A stretch of 64,000 nucleotides of DNA, from the NCBI RefSeq assembly GCF_000233455.1, contig NZ_JH376420.1, forward strand, positions 1,789,777 to 1,853,776. Direction: 5' to 3'. The translations under genes were made by a program, and so were the position numbers. This document shows, in pieces, positions 48,649-57,513 of this stretch. This DNA comes from [Clostridium] citroniae WAL-17108. GTDB lineage: Bacteria > Bacillota > Clostridia > Lachnospirales > Lachnospiraceae. The stretch's first letter is position 1. Each line of letters begins with the position of its first letter. Under the pieces are notes generated by a model. The model saw nothing but the letters and a program-made list of their open reading frames with translations, did no database searches and was not told the DNA's origin.

Positions 48649-51012
48649 TCAGCCGCCATTTCCCAGCAGCCACTCCACAATCCGCTTCTGTGCCTTCTTG
48701 GAATAATAGAACACATCATATTCATTTCCCTTATCACTGAGCCGCTTTTCCGCCTGGATCCCAAACTCTTCCCCTTCCTCTGTCAGCCGCTTCCGGGGTG
48801 TTCCATTAAGGAACCATATCTCAAAATTCCCAATGTCGTTCAGCCATTGCTCTACGGACTTTATGGTCAGGCGCTTCATGGATTCCCCGTCCCTTAAATC
48901 ATTGATCTGGCCTATCAAGTCACTGAGGGATGCCTTCTCTGAATAATGGATCTGTTCCGCCAGTTCTTGTGTCATGATGAACTCGGTCTTGGTCTTCTTA
49001 CCCTTTTTCTTTTTGTCCGGCTCCGGCTTTTCCTGGCTTCCATTCTCCCAGGCATCCATGGCCGTCTCCAGGTTCCAGTCGTCAAACTCATCACTGTCAC
49101 TGGTAAAGTACAGGTCATCCCCGCCGGTTTCATATGGCTCATCCGCCGGATCACCCTCACTGCCAATAGCCCCCGCCTCCTCCATGACACAGGCCAGGAA
49201 CCGTTCTCCGTATTTCTCAAACTTGAATTCCCCAACCCCGGACACGGTCAGCATCTCGGCTTTTGTCCTTGGCTTTACCATACACATGGACACCAGGGTC
49301 TTATCTGAAAACACAATATAAGGCGGTACATTTTCCTCCCTGGCGATCTCCATACGCAGGGTCCGCAGCTTTTCAAATAATCCCTCATCCGCATCCGACA
49401 GGGAAACACCTGCGGTCTTATTCTTCCTGGTCTTTTTCTCACTTTTTATCTTGGCGGGATGATCCTGTTCCTTGGCCATCTTCATCACAACCGGTTCCCC
49501 CTCCTCCAGAACCTGGAGGGATTTCCCGGTCAGCTTTACAATGGCATACTCATCATTGGTCACGGTGAGAAAATCCTGGAGCATGAGATGGTTCATCACC
49601 ATCCGCAATCTGTGGGCGGGCACCTTGGCCAGCGCGCTGTAATAGGCGTTGGAGTCCATCCGGTACTGGCGGATCTTGGCCGTATTGGCTCCGCGGACCG
49701 TGTCAATGATCACATTCACCCCATACCGCTGGCGGCAGGACGACACACAGCCGATCAATGCCCCGGCAATATCCGTCACATCCACATTTTCAAACTGGGA
49801 AATACAGTTCTGGCAGTTGCCGCAGTAATTGGAGCCATACTCCCCAAAATACCGCAGGATATAATCCCTCAGACACTCATTGGTGAAACAGTAAAACGTC
49901 ATCTTTCTCAAGCGGTCCCTGTCCCTCTCCTGCACGATCTGGCGGGTCAGGGGGTCCAGTTCCTGGTTATCCTGGTTGTTATCAATAAACAGCTGATTGG
50001 TGACCACGTCCTGGCCGCTGTAAAACAGGATGCATTCCCCCGGTTCCTGGTCACGGGAGCAGCGTCCTATCTCCTGGTAAAACGCCTCAATGCTCTTGGG
50101 CATATTATAATGTATGACATACCGGACATTGGATTTGTCGATCCCCATGCCGAACGCATTGGTGGCCACCATCACCTGACACCGGTCATAGATGAAATCA
50201 TCCTGGTTCTGCCTGCGCTCTTTGTCGCTGAGACCGGCATGGTACCGGGTTACGGAAATGCCGTCCGCCCTCAATCTGTCGCTGACCTCCTCCACCAGTT
50301 TCCTGGTCAGACAATAGATGATCCCACATTGTCCTGGATGGATCTCCACAAAATTCTTAAGGGCTGCATATTTATCCTTGGGGGACTGTACGCCGAGATA
50401 AAGATTGGGGCGGTCATATCCGGTTGTAACCACCACCGGATCCTGAAGCATGAGAATATCTATGATATCCTCCCTCACCTCTTTGGTCGCTGTGGCGGTA
50501 AACGCGCTGACCACCGGGCGTTTTGGGAGTTTTTTTATGAAATCCACTATTTTCAGATAGCTGGGGCGGAAATCCTGTCCCCACTGGGACACGCAGTGGG
50601 ACTCGTCAACGGCCACCATGGTGATCTTTGCGTGCAGGGCAAAATCCAGGAACCCTTCCGTCTCCAGGCGCTCCGGAGCCACATAGATAATGGGATAGCG
50701 CCCTTCCCTTGCAAGGCTGAGGGCTTTATAATACTGGCCCGCGGTCAGTGAACTGTTGAGATAGGCCGCATGGACACCTGCCTGATTCAGGGTTGACACC
50801 TGATCCTTCATGAGGGAGATCAGGGGTGAGATCACAAGGGTGATCCCCTCCATCATAAGCGCCGGTATCTGAAAACACAGAGATTTTCCTGAGCCTGTCG
50901 GCATGATCCCAAACACATCCCGTCCGGCAAGGATCCCATCGATCAGCGCCTCCTGGCCTTCCCGGAATGTATCGTAGCCAAAATACTGCTTTAATACCTG
51001 ATATTTATCCAT
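48649..51012 (-). CDS. recQ: RecQ family ATP-dependent DNA helicase with extended C-terminus
   Basis: A 787 aa 3'-5' helicase, longer than E. coli RecQ (about 610 aa). The helicase core has GSGKSLCFQ (motif I), DESHCVSQWGQDFRP (motif II, with DESH instead of DEAH) and YQEIGRCSRD (motif VI). The RecQ zinc site follows (CFTNECLRDY, CGNCQNC). An HRDC-like region is near residues 560-640 and an acidic, then Lys-rich linker near 650-690. The last 90 residues form a separate domain I do not recognise (from LAEQIHYSEKASLSDLIGQI on), probably winged-helix. Confidence 0.94.
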   Translation of the reverse strand: MDKYQVLKQYFGYDTFREGQEALIDGILAGRDVFGIMPTGSGKSLCFQIPALMMEGITLVISPLISLMKDQVSTLNQAGVHAAYLNSSLTAGQYYKALSLAREGRYPIIYVAPERLETEGFLDFALHAKITMVAVDESHCVSQWGQDFRPSYLKIVDFIKKLPKRPVVSAFTATATKEVREDIIDILMLQDPVVVTTGYDRPNLYLGVQSPKDKYAALKNFVEIHPGQCGIIYCLTRKLVEEVSDRLRADGISVTRYHAGLSDKERRQNQDDFIYDRCQVMVATNAFGMGIDKSNVRYVIHYNMPKSIEAFYQEIGRCSRDQEPGECILFYSGQDVVTNQLFIDNNQDNQELDPLTRQIVQERDRDRLRKMTFYCFTNECLRDYILRYFGEYGSNYCGNCQNCISQFENVDVTDIAGALIGCVSSCRQRYGVNVIIDTVRGANTAKIRQYRMDSNAYYSALAKVPAHRLRMVMNHLMLQDFLTVTNDEYAIVKLTGKSLQVLEEGEPVVMKMAKEQDHPAKIKSEKKTRKNKTAGVSLSDADEGLFEKLRTLRMEIAREENVPPYIVFSDKTLVSMCMVKPRTKAEMLTVSGVGEFKFEKYGERFLACVMEEAGAIGSEGDPADEPYETGGDDLYFTSDSDEFDDWNLETAMDAWENGSQEKPEPDKKKKGKKTKTEFIMTQELAEQIHYSEKASLSDLIGQINDLRDGESMKRLTIKSVEQWLNDIGNFEIWFLNGTPRKRLTEEGEEFGIQAEKRLSDKGNEYDVFYYSKKAQKRIVEWLLGNGG

Positions 51013-51164
51013 TAAGTATTTGATTCTCCTTATTTATTTCTCCTTATTAGCTCTCTTATATAACCCCCTGTAGATTGCAGGGGATTATCCTTAATGATTC
51101 ATATCATACCATTTTCTGCAGCAAATTGCCATACGAGTTTTCCGGTATCGTACAGATCATACCC

Positions 51165-52049
51165 TCAAAGGGCATACTTCCCGGCAATATGTATCAGTTC
51201 CTGTATCATAGGCTCCTGATTGCTTTTCAGCAATGTCACGGCCACAATGTCGATCATCATGGACGGCCCGTCAAATTCCAGGCAGACCAGGCTTCCCGAC
51301 TCGATCTCATTCTTAAGAGTGCTCCTGGCCAGAAATCCGATATGCCTGCTGTCGGAAACATATTTTTTGATCAGCTCCGCGCTGTCAATAAAAAAGCTGG
51401 TATTCAGATTCATTCCCGAACTTTTAAAAAGCTTGTTGGCCTCCTCATAGTAAACAGAATCCCTTTTTGTAAATAAAAACATCTCATCCGCAAAGTCCTC
51501 CAGCTTCACCAATGACCTGCGTGCAAGCCGGTGGCTGGGTGATACAAAAAATACCAGTTCATCCTGGCATATGCGGATGCACTCATACTTATCTTTGGGC
51601 AGTTTCCCCCAATAGTAACCAAAGGCAATATCCACATCATGGTTTTTCAGCTGATCGCAGAACGTGGATGGCAGCCCGTTGGATATGGAAAGGGGGATAT
51701 TCTCATACTTTTGTAAAAATTCCCGATAGATAGGCGGCATCATGTTCAGCGCCAGGGATTCAGCCGATATGATGCGTATGCTCTGGATACCGCTCATCTT
51801 GGCCATCTGCTGCTGCACCTCCCGCCACATTCCCAGGATTTCCTCTGCCCTGGGCAGAAATGCCTCTCCGGCCTTTGTAAGCCTGCTGCCCCTGGAACCT
51901 GCCTCTATTAACTTTACTCCCAGTTCCCGCTCAAGGGATGTGATATGTTCCGCCAGCGTGGATTCAGCATAATGCAGTTCCATGGATGTTTTCAGAAAAG
52001 ATTTCTTCTTTGCAAATGTAACAAAGGTTATCAAATGCTTTGTGTTCAT
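51165..52049 (-). CDS. LysR family transcriptional regulator
   Basis: A 294 aa LysR protein. The helix-turn-helix reads LITFVTFAKKKSFLKTSMEL then ESTLAEHITSLERELGV; the effector domain is complete. The ATG at 52049 follows AAGGAGG; a TTG one codon earlier is possible. It lies 120 bases downstream of the RraA gene cluster, on the same strand, and is the obvious candidate to regulate the class-V enzyme-symporter-RraA operon. A CCCCTG/CAGGGG hairpin (51065-51083) lies beyond its stop. Confidence 0.9.
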   Translation of the reverse strand: MNTKHLITFVTFAKKKSFLKTSMELHYAESTLAEHITSLERELGVKLIEAGSRGSRLTKAGEAFLPRAEEILGMWREVQQQMAKMSGIQSIRIISAESLALNMMPPIYREFLQKYENIPLSISNGLPSTFCDQLKNHDVDIAFGYYWGKLPKDKYECIRICQDELVFFVSPSHRLARRSLVKLEDFADEMFLFTKRDSVYYEEANKLFKSSGMNLNTSFFIDSAELIKKYVSDSRHIGFLARSTLKNEIESGSLVCLEFDGPSMMIDIVAVTLLKSNQEPMIQELIHIAGKYAL

Positions 52050-52171
52050 CAAAAAAGTCCTCCTTACACCCGGATTTTACCTTGCTGTACGTTTCAGCCT
52101 GTAACAATTGTACCTGTCCGGCAGCAGAAAAGCAACACGGTATCCGTTGATTTTCGGAGGACTTGATGTGA

Positions 52172-52840
52172 TCATTTCTGAAGCATTCTATTGTAATTGT
52201 ATTTTGCATCAACCTCCAGAATATCCGCACCGGAACGGATCTCCGCCACCATGTCCTCCTCTTTTTGCCAGAGTTCCTCTGCTTTTAAAAGGACTGCTTC
52301 CATATGTTCCTGTGGGATGATGACCACACCGCTGTTATCTCCCATCACAATATCCCCCGGACGCACCTGGACTCCCCCGAACTGGATCATCTGGTTGGTA
52401 CTCTCCTCCATCACACGGCCCCGGGCCGTACACACCACGGTTCCGCGGGCATAGACAATATAATCCGCATCCATGCAATCATTTAGATCACGGCAGCAGC
52501 CATCGATCACCGTACCGGAAATCCCCTTGACTTTGGCTGCATTGGCCAGAATACCGCCCCAACAGGATGTATCCATCCTGCCGCCATTGTCAATCACGAT
52601 CACATCGCCTTTTTCCGCTGCAGAAATGGCATTCATTCCCAGGTGCGTCTTCTGTTTTGTCTCTCCCGCAGCTGTCATCCGCATGGTGACCGCCGGACCT
52701 ACGATCTTTGTCCACCGCTCCGCCATAGGCCGGATACCGCATGTAGAACCATGGATTCCAAGAGCATCCAGGGCATCTGATACATTTGTGGATGACAGCT
52801 TTCTGAACCGTTCACCATATAACTCATTAAACCTGCTCAT
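52172..52840 (-). CDS. RraA/HMG-aldolase family protein 1
   Basis: A 222 aa member of the RraA-like family, which includes 4-hydroxy-4-methyl-2-oxoglutarate aldolase and oxaloacetate decarboxylase. The divalent-metal and pyruvate site is intact: DNGGRMD near residue 85 and CCRD with Arg117-Asp118. The C-terminal strand reads GDIVMGDNSGVVIIP. These residues suggest an active lyase rather than an RNase E inhibitor. AAGGGAGG precedes the ATG. It is the last of three tandem paralogues; about half the residues look shared with the second copy. Confidence 0.85.
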   Translation of the reverse strand: MSRFNELYGERFRKLSSTNVSDALDALGIHGSTCGIRPMAERWTKIVGPAVTMRMTAAGETKQKTHLGMNAISAAEKGDVIVIDNGGRMDTSCWGGILANAAKVKGISGTVIDGCCRDLNDCMDADYIVYARGTVVCTARGRVMEESTNQMIQFGGVQVRPGDIVMGDNSGVVIIPQEHMEAVLLKAEELWQKEEDMVAEIRSGADILEVDAKYNYNRMLQK

Positions 52841-52855
52841 ATCACAAATCCTCCC

Positions 52856-53509
52856 TTATTCCCTTGTCTGCAAATGGTGGTAGCCAACCTGGCTGCGCGC
52901 ATCCTTTAAGGCCATGCCCTGGGATACAAGTTTAAAAATACTCTGCTCTTTTTCCTCGATCTCCTCCGCTATCCGGGCCGCCTCCTCCGCCATGTCCTGA
53001 GGGATCACCACCACTCCGGTATCGTCACCCAGGATGATATCACCTGGATACACGGGGATATCTGAAAGCTGCACCGGTGTATTTACCGCATCCACCCGTA
53101 CCCGGTCCTTGCCCGTGCGCATATAATAGCCTTTTGAAAACACCGGATACCCACACTCCAATACAGCAGGTATATCCCGGCACACCCCATCTATGACCGT
53201 ACCCTCGATCCCTCTGAGTTTTGCGGTTTTTGCCATAATATCACCCCAGACCGTACAGTTATCACGGCCGCCATTGTCAATTACAACCACCTGGCCCGGC
53301 TGTACATCATCCAGGAAATCCCCCACCGTTCCTTGTACCACGCCGCAGGGCACGTAATGGACCGTAAATGCCCTGCCGCAGATCTTAAGCCCGGTGCTGA
53401 CCGGCTTTATATGATACCCGCAGCACTCGATCCCCAGCTTATCCATGGCATCGGAAATGCTGGTGGTATCCAGTTTTCTTACACGTTCAACAATTGTATC
53501 CGTCATCAT
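52856..53509 (-). CDS. RraA/HMG-aldolase family protein 2
   Basis: A 217 aa paralogue of the neighbours on both sides. DNGGRDNCTVWG and GVCRD (Arg and Asp at about 111-112) preserve the metal and substrate site; the C-terminal strand is GDIILGDDTGVVVIP. ATG at 53509 or 53506 is used after GGGGG; the TTG at 53512 is an alternative. It starts ten bases after the stop of copy 3 and ends 15 bases before copy 1, a tight operon. Confidence 0.85.
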   Translation of the reverse strand: MMTDTIVERVRKLDTTSISDAMDKLGIECCGYHIKPVSTGLKICGRAFTVHYVPCGVVQGTVGDFLDDVQPGQVVVIDNGGRDNCTVWGDIMAKTAKLRGIEGTVIDGVCRDIPAVLECGYPVFSKGYYMRTGKDRVRVDAVNTPVQLSDIPVYPGDIILGDDTGVVVIPQDMAEEAARIAEEIEEKEQSIFKLVSQGMALKDARSQVGYHHLQTRE

Positions 53510-53518
53510 CAATTCCCC

Positions 53519-54193
53519 CTATTCTTCAATCACTCCTAATGCCTGGAATGTTTCCTGGTAACCATATATATCAAACAATGACTCGCCTCTGCGCAGGCGT
53601 TCCATGACGCCCTTTTCCTTTTCCCTGCGCATATCCGCCAGTCTTAAAACCTCTGCCGCTTCCTCACAGGGGATGACTGCGATCCCATCCCAATCTCCCA
53701 GGATAACATCCCCGGGATGGACCAGCACCCCTCCCACAACAACAGGGTGGTTAATGGTTCCCTTTACAGCCTTTGAAGTTCCAAACACACTTACCCCTCC
53801 TGAAAATACCGGGAAATCCATGCTGCTCAATGCCTCTGTATCACGCACTCCGCAGGTCACCACCAACCCGTTGACGCCATGGCTTTGGCAGTCCACTCCA
53901 AGCACCTCCCCAAATGGTCCGTTATCCGCCAGAGGACCCATATCCGCAACGATCACATCATCCTTTTGGGCCATGCTGACAGCCTTGATCAGCATAAGAT
54001 TATCGCCTGCATGGCACTTAACAGTCAGCGCCCGTCCGCATAATTTCATCCCCTGGCGTATGGGCCGTATGTTATGTGTCATGGCTCCACGTTGTCCCAT
54101 GGCTTCATGAACCGTTGCCACATCCTGACGGCTGAGTTTTTCCAAAATTTCATCACTGATCAGCGGACGCAGTCTTATCACATCTTTCTTCAT
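53519..54193 (-). CDS. RraA/HMG-aldolase family protein 3 (CHA-aldolase-like)
   Basis: A 224 aa family member that differs from copies 1 and 2. It carries the HAGDNLMLIKAVSMA segment seen in 4-carboxy-4-hydroxy-2-oxoadipate-type aldolases, DMGPLADNGPFGEVLG in the metal region, and CGVRDTEA with Arg117-Asp118. The C-terminal strand is GDVILGDWDGIAVIP. AAAGGAGG precedes the ATG. It is the first of the three copies in the operon. A hairpin (54230-54260) separates it from the symporter gene. Confidence 0.85.
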   Translation of the reverse strand: MKKDVIRLRPLISDEILEKLSRQDVATVHEAMGQRGAMTHNIRPIRQGMKLCGRALTVKCHAGDNLMLIKAVSMAQKDDVIVADMGPLADNGPFGEVLGVDCQSHGVNGLVVTCGVRDTEALSSMDFPVFSGGVSVFGTSKAVKGTINHPVVVGGVLVHPGDVILGDWDGIAVIPCEEAAEVLRLADMRREKEKGVMERLRRGESLFDIYGYQETFQALGVIEE

Positions 54194-54229
54194 CCTTCCC
54201 TTTCCTCCTTTTTTTATTTGCAGGCTTTA

Positions 54230-54260
54230 AGTGTACTCCGGGAATCTCCGGGAATACACT
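54230..54260 (-). repeat. intercistronic hairpin overlapping the symporter stop codon
   Basis: AGTGTA and TACACT flank two direct copies of CTCCGGGAAT. It lies between the symporter and the first RraA gene and has no T run, so it may tune mRNA processing or partial read-through. Confidence 0.45.
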
Positions 54261-55485
54261 AATGTGCAACAGCCTTCGCTACTTTTGCCTGCCTCTTTTT
54301 TTCCGTATAGTCCACAATATAGGTTCCCACCAAATCCCCATAGCAGTTCATAGTGGTATTCAGAAGGTCGATGATAAAGAACACGCCTGAAATGATGGCA
54401 ACCGCTTCCGTGGGCATAGAAAATGTATCAATGATAATTGCAATGGTCACCAGTCCGCCTCCCGGGATCCCGCCGGAACCGGTTGTTAAAAGCAGCGCGA
54501 TGAGGATCGCTTTGACCAGTTCACTGAAACCAAAGGTCACCCCTGCTGCCTGAGCCGCAAACAATAGCGATATGGTCAGCATGATCGCCTGCCCGTCTTT
54601 GTTCATCTGGGAACCCAGGGGAATGGTAAAACCATAGATTGCCTGGCTGCACCCCAAATTCTTGGCGCACTCCATATTAACCGGCACAGAGGCAACGCTG
54701 GAAGAAGTGCTGCATGTGGTAGCGATCAGGGCAAAGGTCTTTTTCAGGAAATCCAAAGGCGTCTTTCCTGTCATGATAAACAGGATCACAAAGTAAATGC
54801 AGAAATGCACCAGCATGCAGACTGCCACTGCCGCAATGTATTTCATTGCAGGCCCGAACATGGCGGCGCCATACTTACCCACAGTTGAACCGATCAGCGC
54901 AAAGACGCCAATGGGCGCGTATCCCATAACAATGGCGACCATTTTGTTAAACAGTCTTGCAAATGCGTTAAACGCCTTAAACAGCATGTTCTTGTCCTCT
55001 TTTTCCATCATAAGGACAGCTATGCCGGCAAAAACAGAAAACACCACCACCTGGTCCAGCTTTGTGTTGGCCAGGGCTGAAAAAATATTGGAGGGCACCA
55101 TGCCCACCAGCGTGTCCAGCATACCCGGAACTTCAGCAATCTCCCCCTGGTATGACTCAGTGAGGACCAACCCGGCCCCAGGTCTTAATAGCAGGCCGCC
55201 TCCTACCCCTACCACTGCTGCAAATATGGTTGTCAGGCCGTAATAAGCCAGGGATTTCACACCAATGCGCCCAAACACCTCAGGTCCATCCAGTGATGAG
55301 ATTCCAGAGACAAGGTTAAAGAATATCAACGGCACGCACGCCATTTTCAAAAGATTCAAAAAAAGAGTTCCGAAAATTTCAAATGCCTGCATTCTTTCAC
55401 CAAAAAGAATGCCGCACACCACCCCAAGGACCATTCCGCACATCAGTTTATATACCAATGGCACCCTCTTATACAGTTTCCACAT
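54259..55485 (-). CDS. dicarboxylate/amino acid:cation symporter (DAACS)
   Basis: A 408 aa glutamate/aspartate/C4-dicarboxylate-type symporter. The serine-rich re-entrant loop TTCSTSSSVASVPVNME, the NKDGQAIMLTIS helix and the second hairpin GSGGIPGGGLVTIAI are all present. The ATG at 55485 follows TAGGAGGG; the longer in-frame start is rejected. It probably imports the substrate of the RidA, class-V and RraA enzymes encoded in the same operon. A second, distinct DAACS gene lies at 57514. Confidence 0.93.
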   Translation of the reverse strand: MWKLYKRVPLVYKLMCGMVLGVVCGILFGERMQAFEIFGTLFLNLLKMACVPLIFFNLVSGISSLDGPEVFGRIGVKSLAYYGLTTIFAAVVGVGGGLLLRPGAGLVLTESYQGEIAEVPGMLDTLVGMVPSNIFSALANTKLDQVVVFSVFAGIAVLMMEKEDKNMLFKAFNAFARLFNKMVAIVMGYAPIGVFALIGSTVGKYGAAMFGPAMKYIAAVAVCMLVHFCIYFVILFIMTGKTPLDFLKKTFALIATTCSTSSSVASVPVNMECAKNLGCSQAIYGFTIPLGSQMNKDGQAIMLTISLLFAAQAAGVTFGFSELVKAILIALLLTTGSGGIPGGGLVTIAIIIDTFSMPTEAVAIISGVFFIIDLLNTTMNCYGDLVGTYIVDYTEKKRQAKVAKAVAH

Positions 55486-55530
55486 ATTGTTCCCTCCTAT
55501 GTTTTGCACTCTCTTACAGACCGGCATTTC

Positions 55531-55579
55531 CCCCGGTCCGGCGCATCCCTCTAATCCGGCGCGCTCCCCGGTCCGGCGC
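55531..55579. repeat. short GC-rich repeats TCCGGCGC x3
   Basis: CCCCGGTCCGGCGC occurs at 55531-55544 and 55566-55579, with a third TCCGGCGC core at 55555-55562. The cores are spaced 17-18 bases apart in the gap between the RidA and symporter genes. Confidence 0.6.
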
Positions 55580-55599
55580 GTTCACCAGCCCTTACGTTC

Positions 55600-56088
55600 T
55601 CAGACCGCCGGATACTCACAAGGTCCCTTCAACAGCACGGTCATCTCCACTTCCACCACCGCATTGTCCGGCAATGCCTGCACTCCGATGGCGCTCCTGG
55701 CATGCTGTCCGGCATTTCCAAACACCTCTAACAACAGGTCGGAAGCGCCGTCCAGAACTTTGGGATTCTGCGTAAATCCGGGAGCAGCGTTGATATATCC
55801 GTTTACCTTAAGGATCCGGGCCACATGATCCAGACTTCCCACTGCCTGTTCAATGGCTGCCAGGCAGTTGACCGCGCAGATCCTGGCTCCCGCGTAAGCA
55901 TCCTCAAGAGTGCTGTCCTCCCCCACCTTTCCCTTGTGTTTCACAATACCATTGACCCTTGGAACCTGTCCTGCAGTAAACAGCAGATAACCTGACGCTG
56001 CTGCCGGTATATAGGAACCGCTGGGTCTGCTGACCTGCGGCAATACGATCCCAAGCTCCTTAAGCCGCTCTTTTGCACTGACTGCCAT
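55600..56088 (-). CDS. RidA family (YjgF-like) protein
   Basis: A 162 aa member of the longer RidA subgroup (classical RidA is about 130 aa). The N-terminal LKELGIVLPQVSRPSGSYIPA and the LLFTAGQVPRVNG strand are typical of this subgroup. The catalytic-type Arg is present in ARSAIGVQALPDNAVVEVEM. RidA proteins hydrolyse reactive enamines and imines released by PLP enzymes, which fits its place six bases after a class-V PLP enzyme. GTAAGGA precedes the ATG. Confidence 0.88.
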   Translation of the reverse strand: MAVSAKERLKELGIVLPQVSRPSGSYIPAAASGYLLFTAGQVPRVNGIVKHKGKVGEDSTLEDAYAGARICAVNCLAAIEQAVGSLDHVARILKVNGYINAAPGFTQNPKVLDGASDLLLEVFGNAGQHARSAIGVQALPDNAVVEVEMTVLLKGPCEYPAV

Positions 56089-56094
56089 CTGTCC

Positions 56095-57261
56095 TTACTC
56101 CTCCCCTTGCTCACAAGTTTTCAGGAAATCCACCAACCGGTCCACATCCTCTGTGTTATTATAGAAATGAAACCCTACCCTGAGAAGCCCTTCAGCCGGA
56201 CAATGGGCGCGGATACCGCTTTTGGCCGCCTTTTCATCTGTCATCCCCCACTCCGCGGGCATTGCTAGGGTGACGATGCTGGAACGGTTTTCCTTTTTAA
56301 AGTTACCATATATTCTTGTCTTTTTCAGTTCCTTTTCCACACGGTCATAAAGGTAATCGACCAGGGAAAGGCAGTATTGCTCCACATCATCTGCCCCCAG
56401 CTCGTTATACCTGCTGATGGTCTTTGACACACCTTTCAGGCCCACCACGCTGATGCCTCCGCACTCAAACCGCCTTGCATCTTCACTGATCACCGGATGC
56501 TCCGTATCCTTATGCCACCGGTCAACGGAGCAGCTCCATCCAGTGTCCACAAGCTTCAGGCACTTCTGCAGCCGCTTGCTGATATATGCAAAGCCGATGC
56601 CAAGAATACAGCAAAGCCATTTATAGGAGGATGTTGTCAGGAAATCAATCTTCATTTCCTCCACATCGATCTTCATGGCACCGGCTGCCTGTGTTGCATC
56701 CACGGCAAACCATATATCATTTTTCCGGCAGAACTCTCCATACACTTTTAAATCATGTTTAAAGCCGTATGTATTCTCCACGTAGCAAAGACAGATTGCA
56801 CGCGTATGCTCGTCCACCAGTCTATAGATATCCTCCGGTTCCGTGACTCCTTCCCTGGGATGCACAAAACGGACTTCCACTCCATCCTGCATCTTATTCA
56901 GCATGATATATGGGACAGATGCGTGGGAATTGGCAGTGGTAATAATATTATCCCCTTCCTTCATCCCGATACCGTTTATGAAAATATTAAACAGCCATGT
57001 AGAACTAAGGCCATACATGACCTCATCGCTTTTGCAGTGGAACATTTGCGCAACAATGCCGCGCATCTCATCCGCAAAGTCCCAGGTCTCCGTAAATTCC
57101 CGGAATGTCATGCTGTTTTCAGACATGTCATCCAGATACGCTTTCATCGCCTGTGTACTGTAGCTGGGATACAGGCCGCCGGACGCATGGTCCAGATACG
57201 TCCAATGGGCAAGGGCCGGATAATACTCCCTCTCCTGTTTAAATTTTTCTTTTAATTCCAT
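56095..57261 (-). CDS. class-V PLP-dependent enzyme (aminotransferase / cysteine-desulfurase fold)
   Basis: A 388 aa fold-type I enzyme. Lys214 in TSSYKWLCC should hold PLP, with Asp188 in FAVDATQAAGAMKID and His113 in NSHASVPY as cofactor contacts. The family covers aminotransferases, lyases and isopenicillin-N-type epimerases. The sulfur-receiving Cys loop of desulfurases is not evident, so amino-acid catabolism is more likely. The ATG at 57261 follows GGAGGGG. It heads the operon classV-ridA-symporter-rraA x3. Confidence 0.85.
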   Translation of the reverse strand: MELKEKFKQEREYYPALAHWTYLDHASGGLYPSYSTQAMKAYLDDMSENSMTFREFTETWDFADEMRGIVAQMFHCKSDEVMYGLSSTWLFNIFINGIGMKEGDNIITTANSHASVPYIMLNKMQDGVEVRFVHPREGVTEPEDIYRLVDEHTRAICLCYVENTYGFKHDLKVYGEFCRKNDIWFAVDATQAAGAMKIDVEEMKIDFLTTSSYKWLCCILGIGFAYISKRLQKCLKLVDTGWSCSVDRWHKDTEHPVISEDARRFECGGISVVGLKGVSKTISRYNELGADDVEQYCLSLVDYLYDRVEKELKKTRIYGNFKKENRSSIVTLAMPAEWGMTDEKAAKSGIRAHCPAEGLLRVGFHFYNNTEDVDRLVDFLKTCEQGEE

Positions 57262-57302
57262 GTACTTCCCCTCCATCAAAGTTCTTATTGATCTGTGATT
57301 TT

Positions 57303-57337
57303 ATTATATCCGCTATCATAACCGTGTGCTCACGGTT
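57303..57337 (-). promoter_or_regulatory. promoter and palindromic operator of the class-V/RraA operon
   Basis: TATAAT (57308-57303) is a consensus -10. AACCGTG-TGCT-CACGGTT (57320-57337), a perfect 7-bp inverted repeat, covers the expected -35 position. A second hairpin-forming repeat, GGCCGGT/ACCGGCC, lies just upstream at 57342-57367. No good -35 hexamer is seen, so activation may be needed. Confidence 0.5.
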
Positions 57338-57422
57338 TATCCGGCCGGTGTGCCCGAAAAAACCGGCCCTGTGACAATCCATACCGCTCCAGTTTTATCA
57401 GGATCCGTTTTCCTGCATCATT

Positions 57423-57467
57423 AAAAAGGCCGCCCGGAACACCTGACATTTGTCAAATATTCCGGGC
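57423..57467 (-). terminator. terminator of the racemase-symporter operon
   Basis: GCCCGGAA pairs with TTCCGGGC around an inner TGACA/TGTCA stem, followed on the minus strand by GGCCTTTTT. It separates the two transcription units of the hydroxy-amino-acid candidate locus. Confidence 0.85.
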
Positions 57468-57513
57468 AGCCCCTTATCTCTTATCACAGACCTCTATGAC
57501 GGCCCGCATCAAT

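Noticed and set aside
51065..51083. CCCCTG/CAGGGG hairpin after the LysR gene as a terminator
   Set aside because: No T run follows on the minus strand and the stem is only six base pairs, so termination is not supported.
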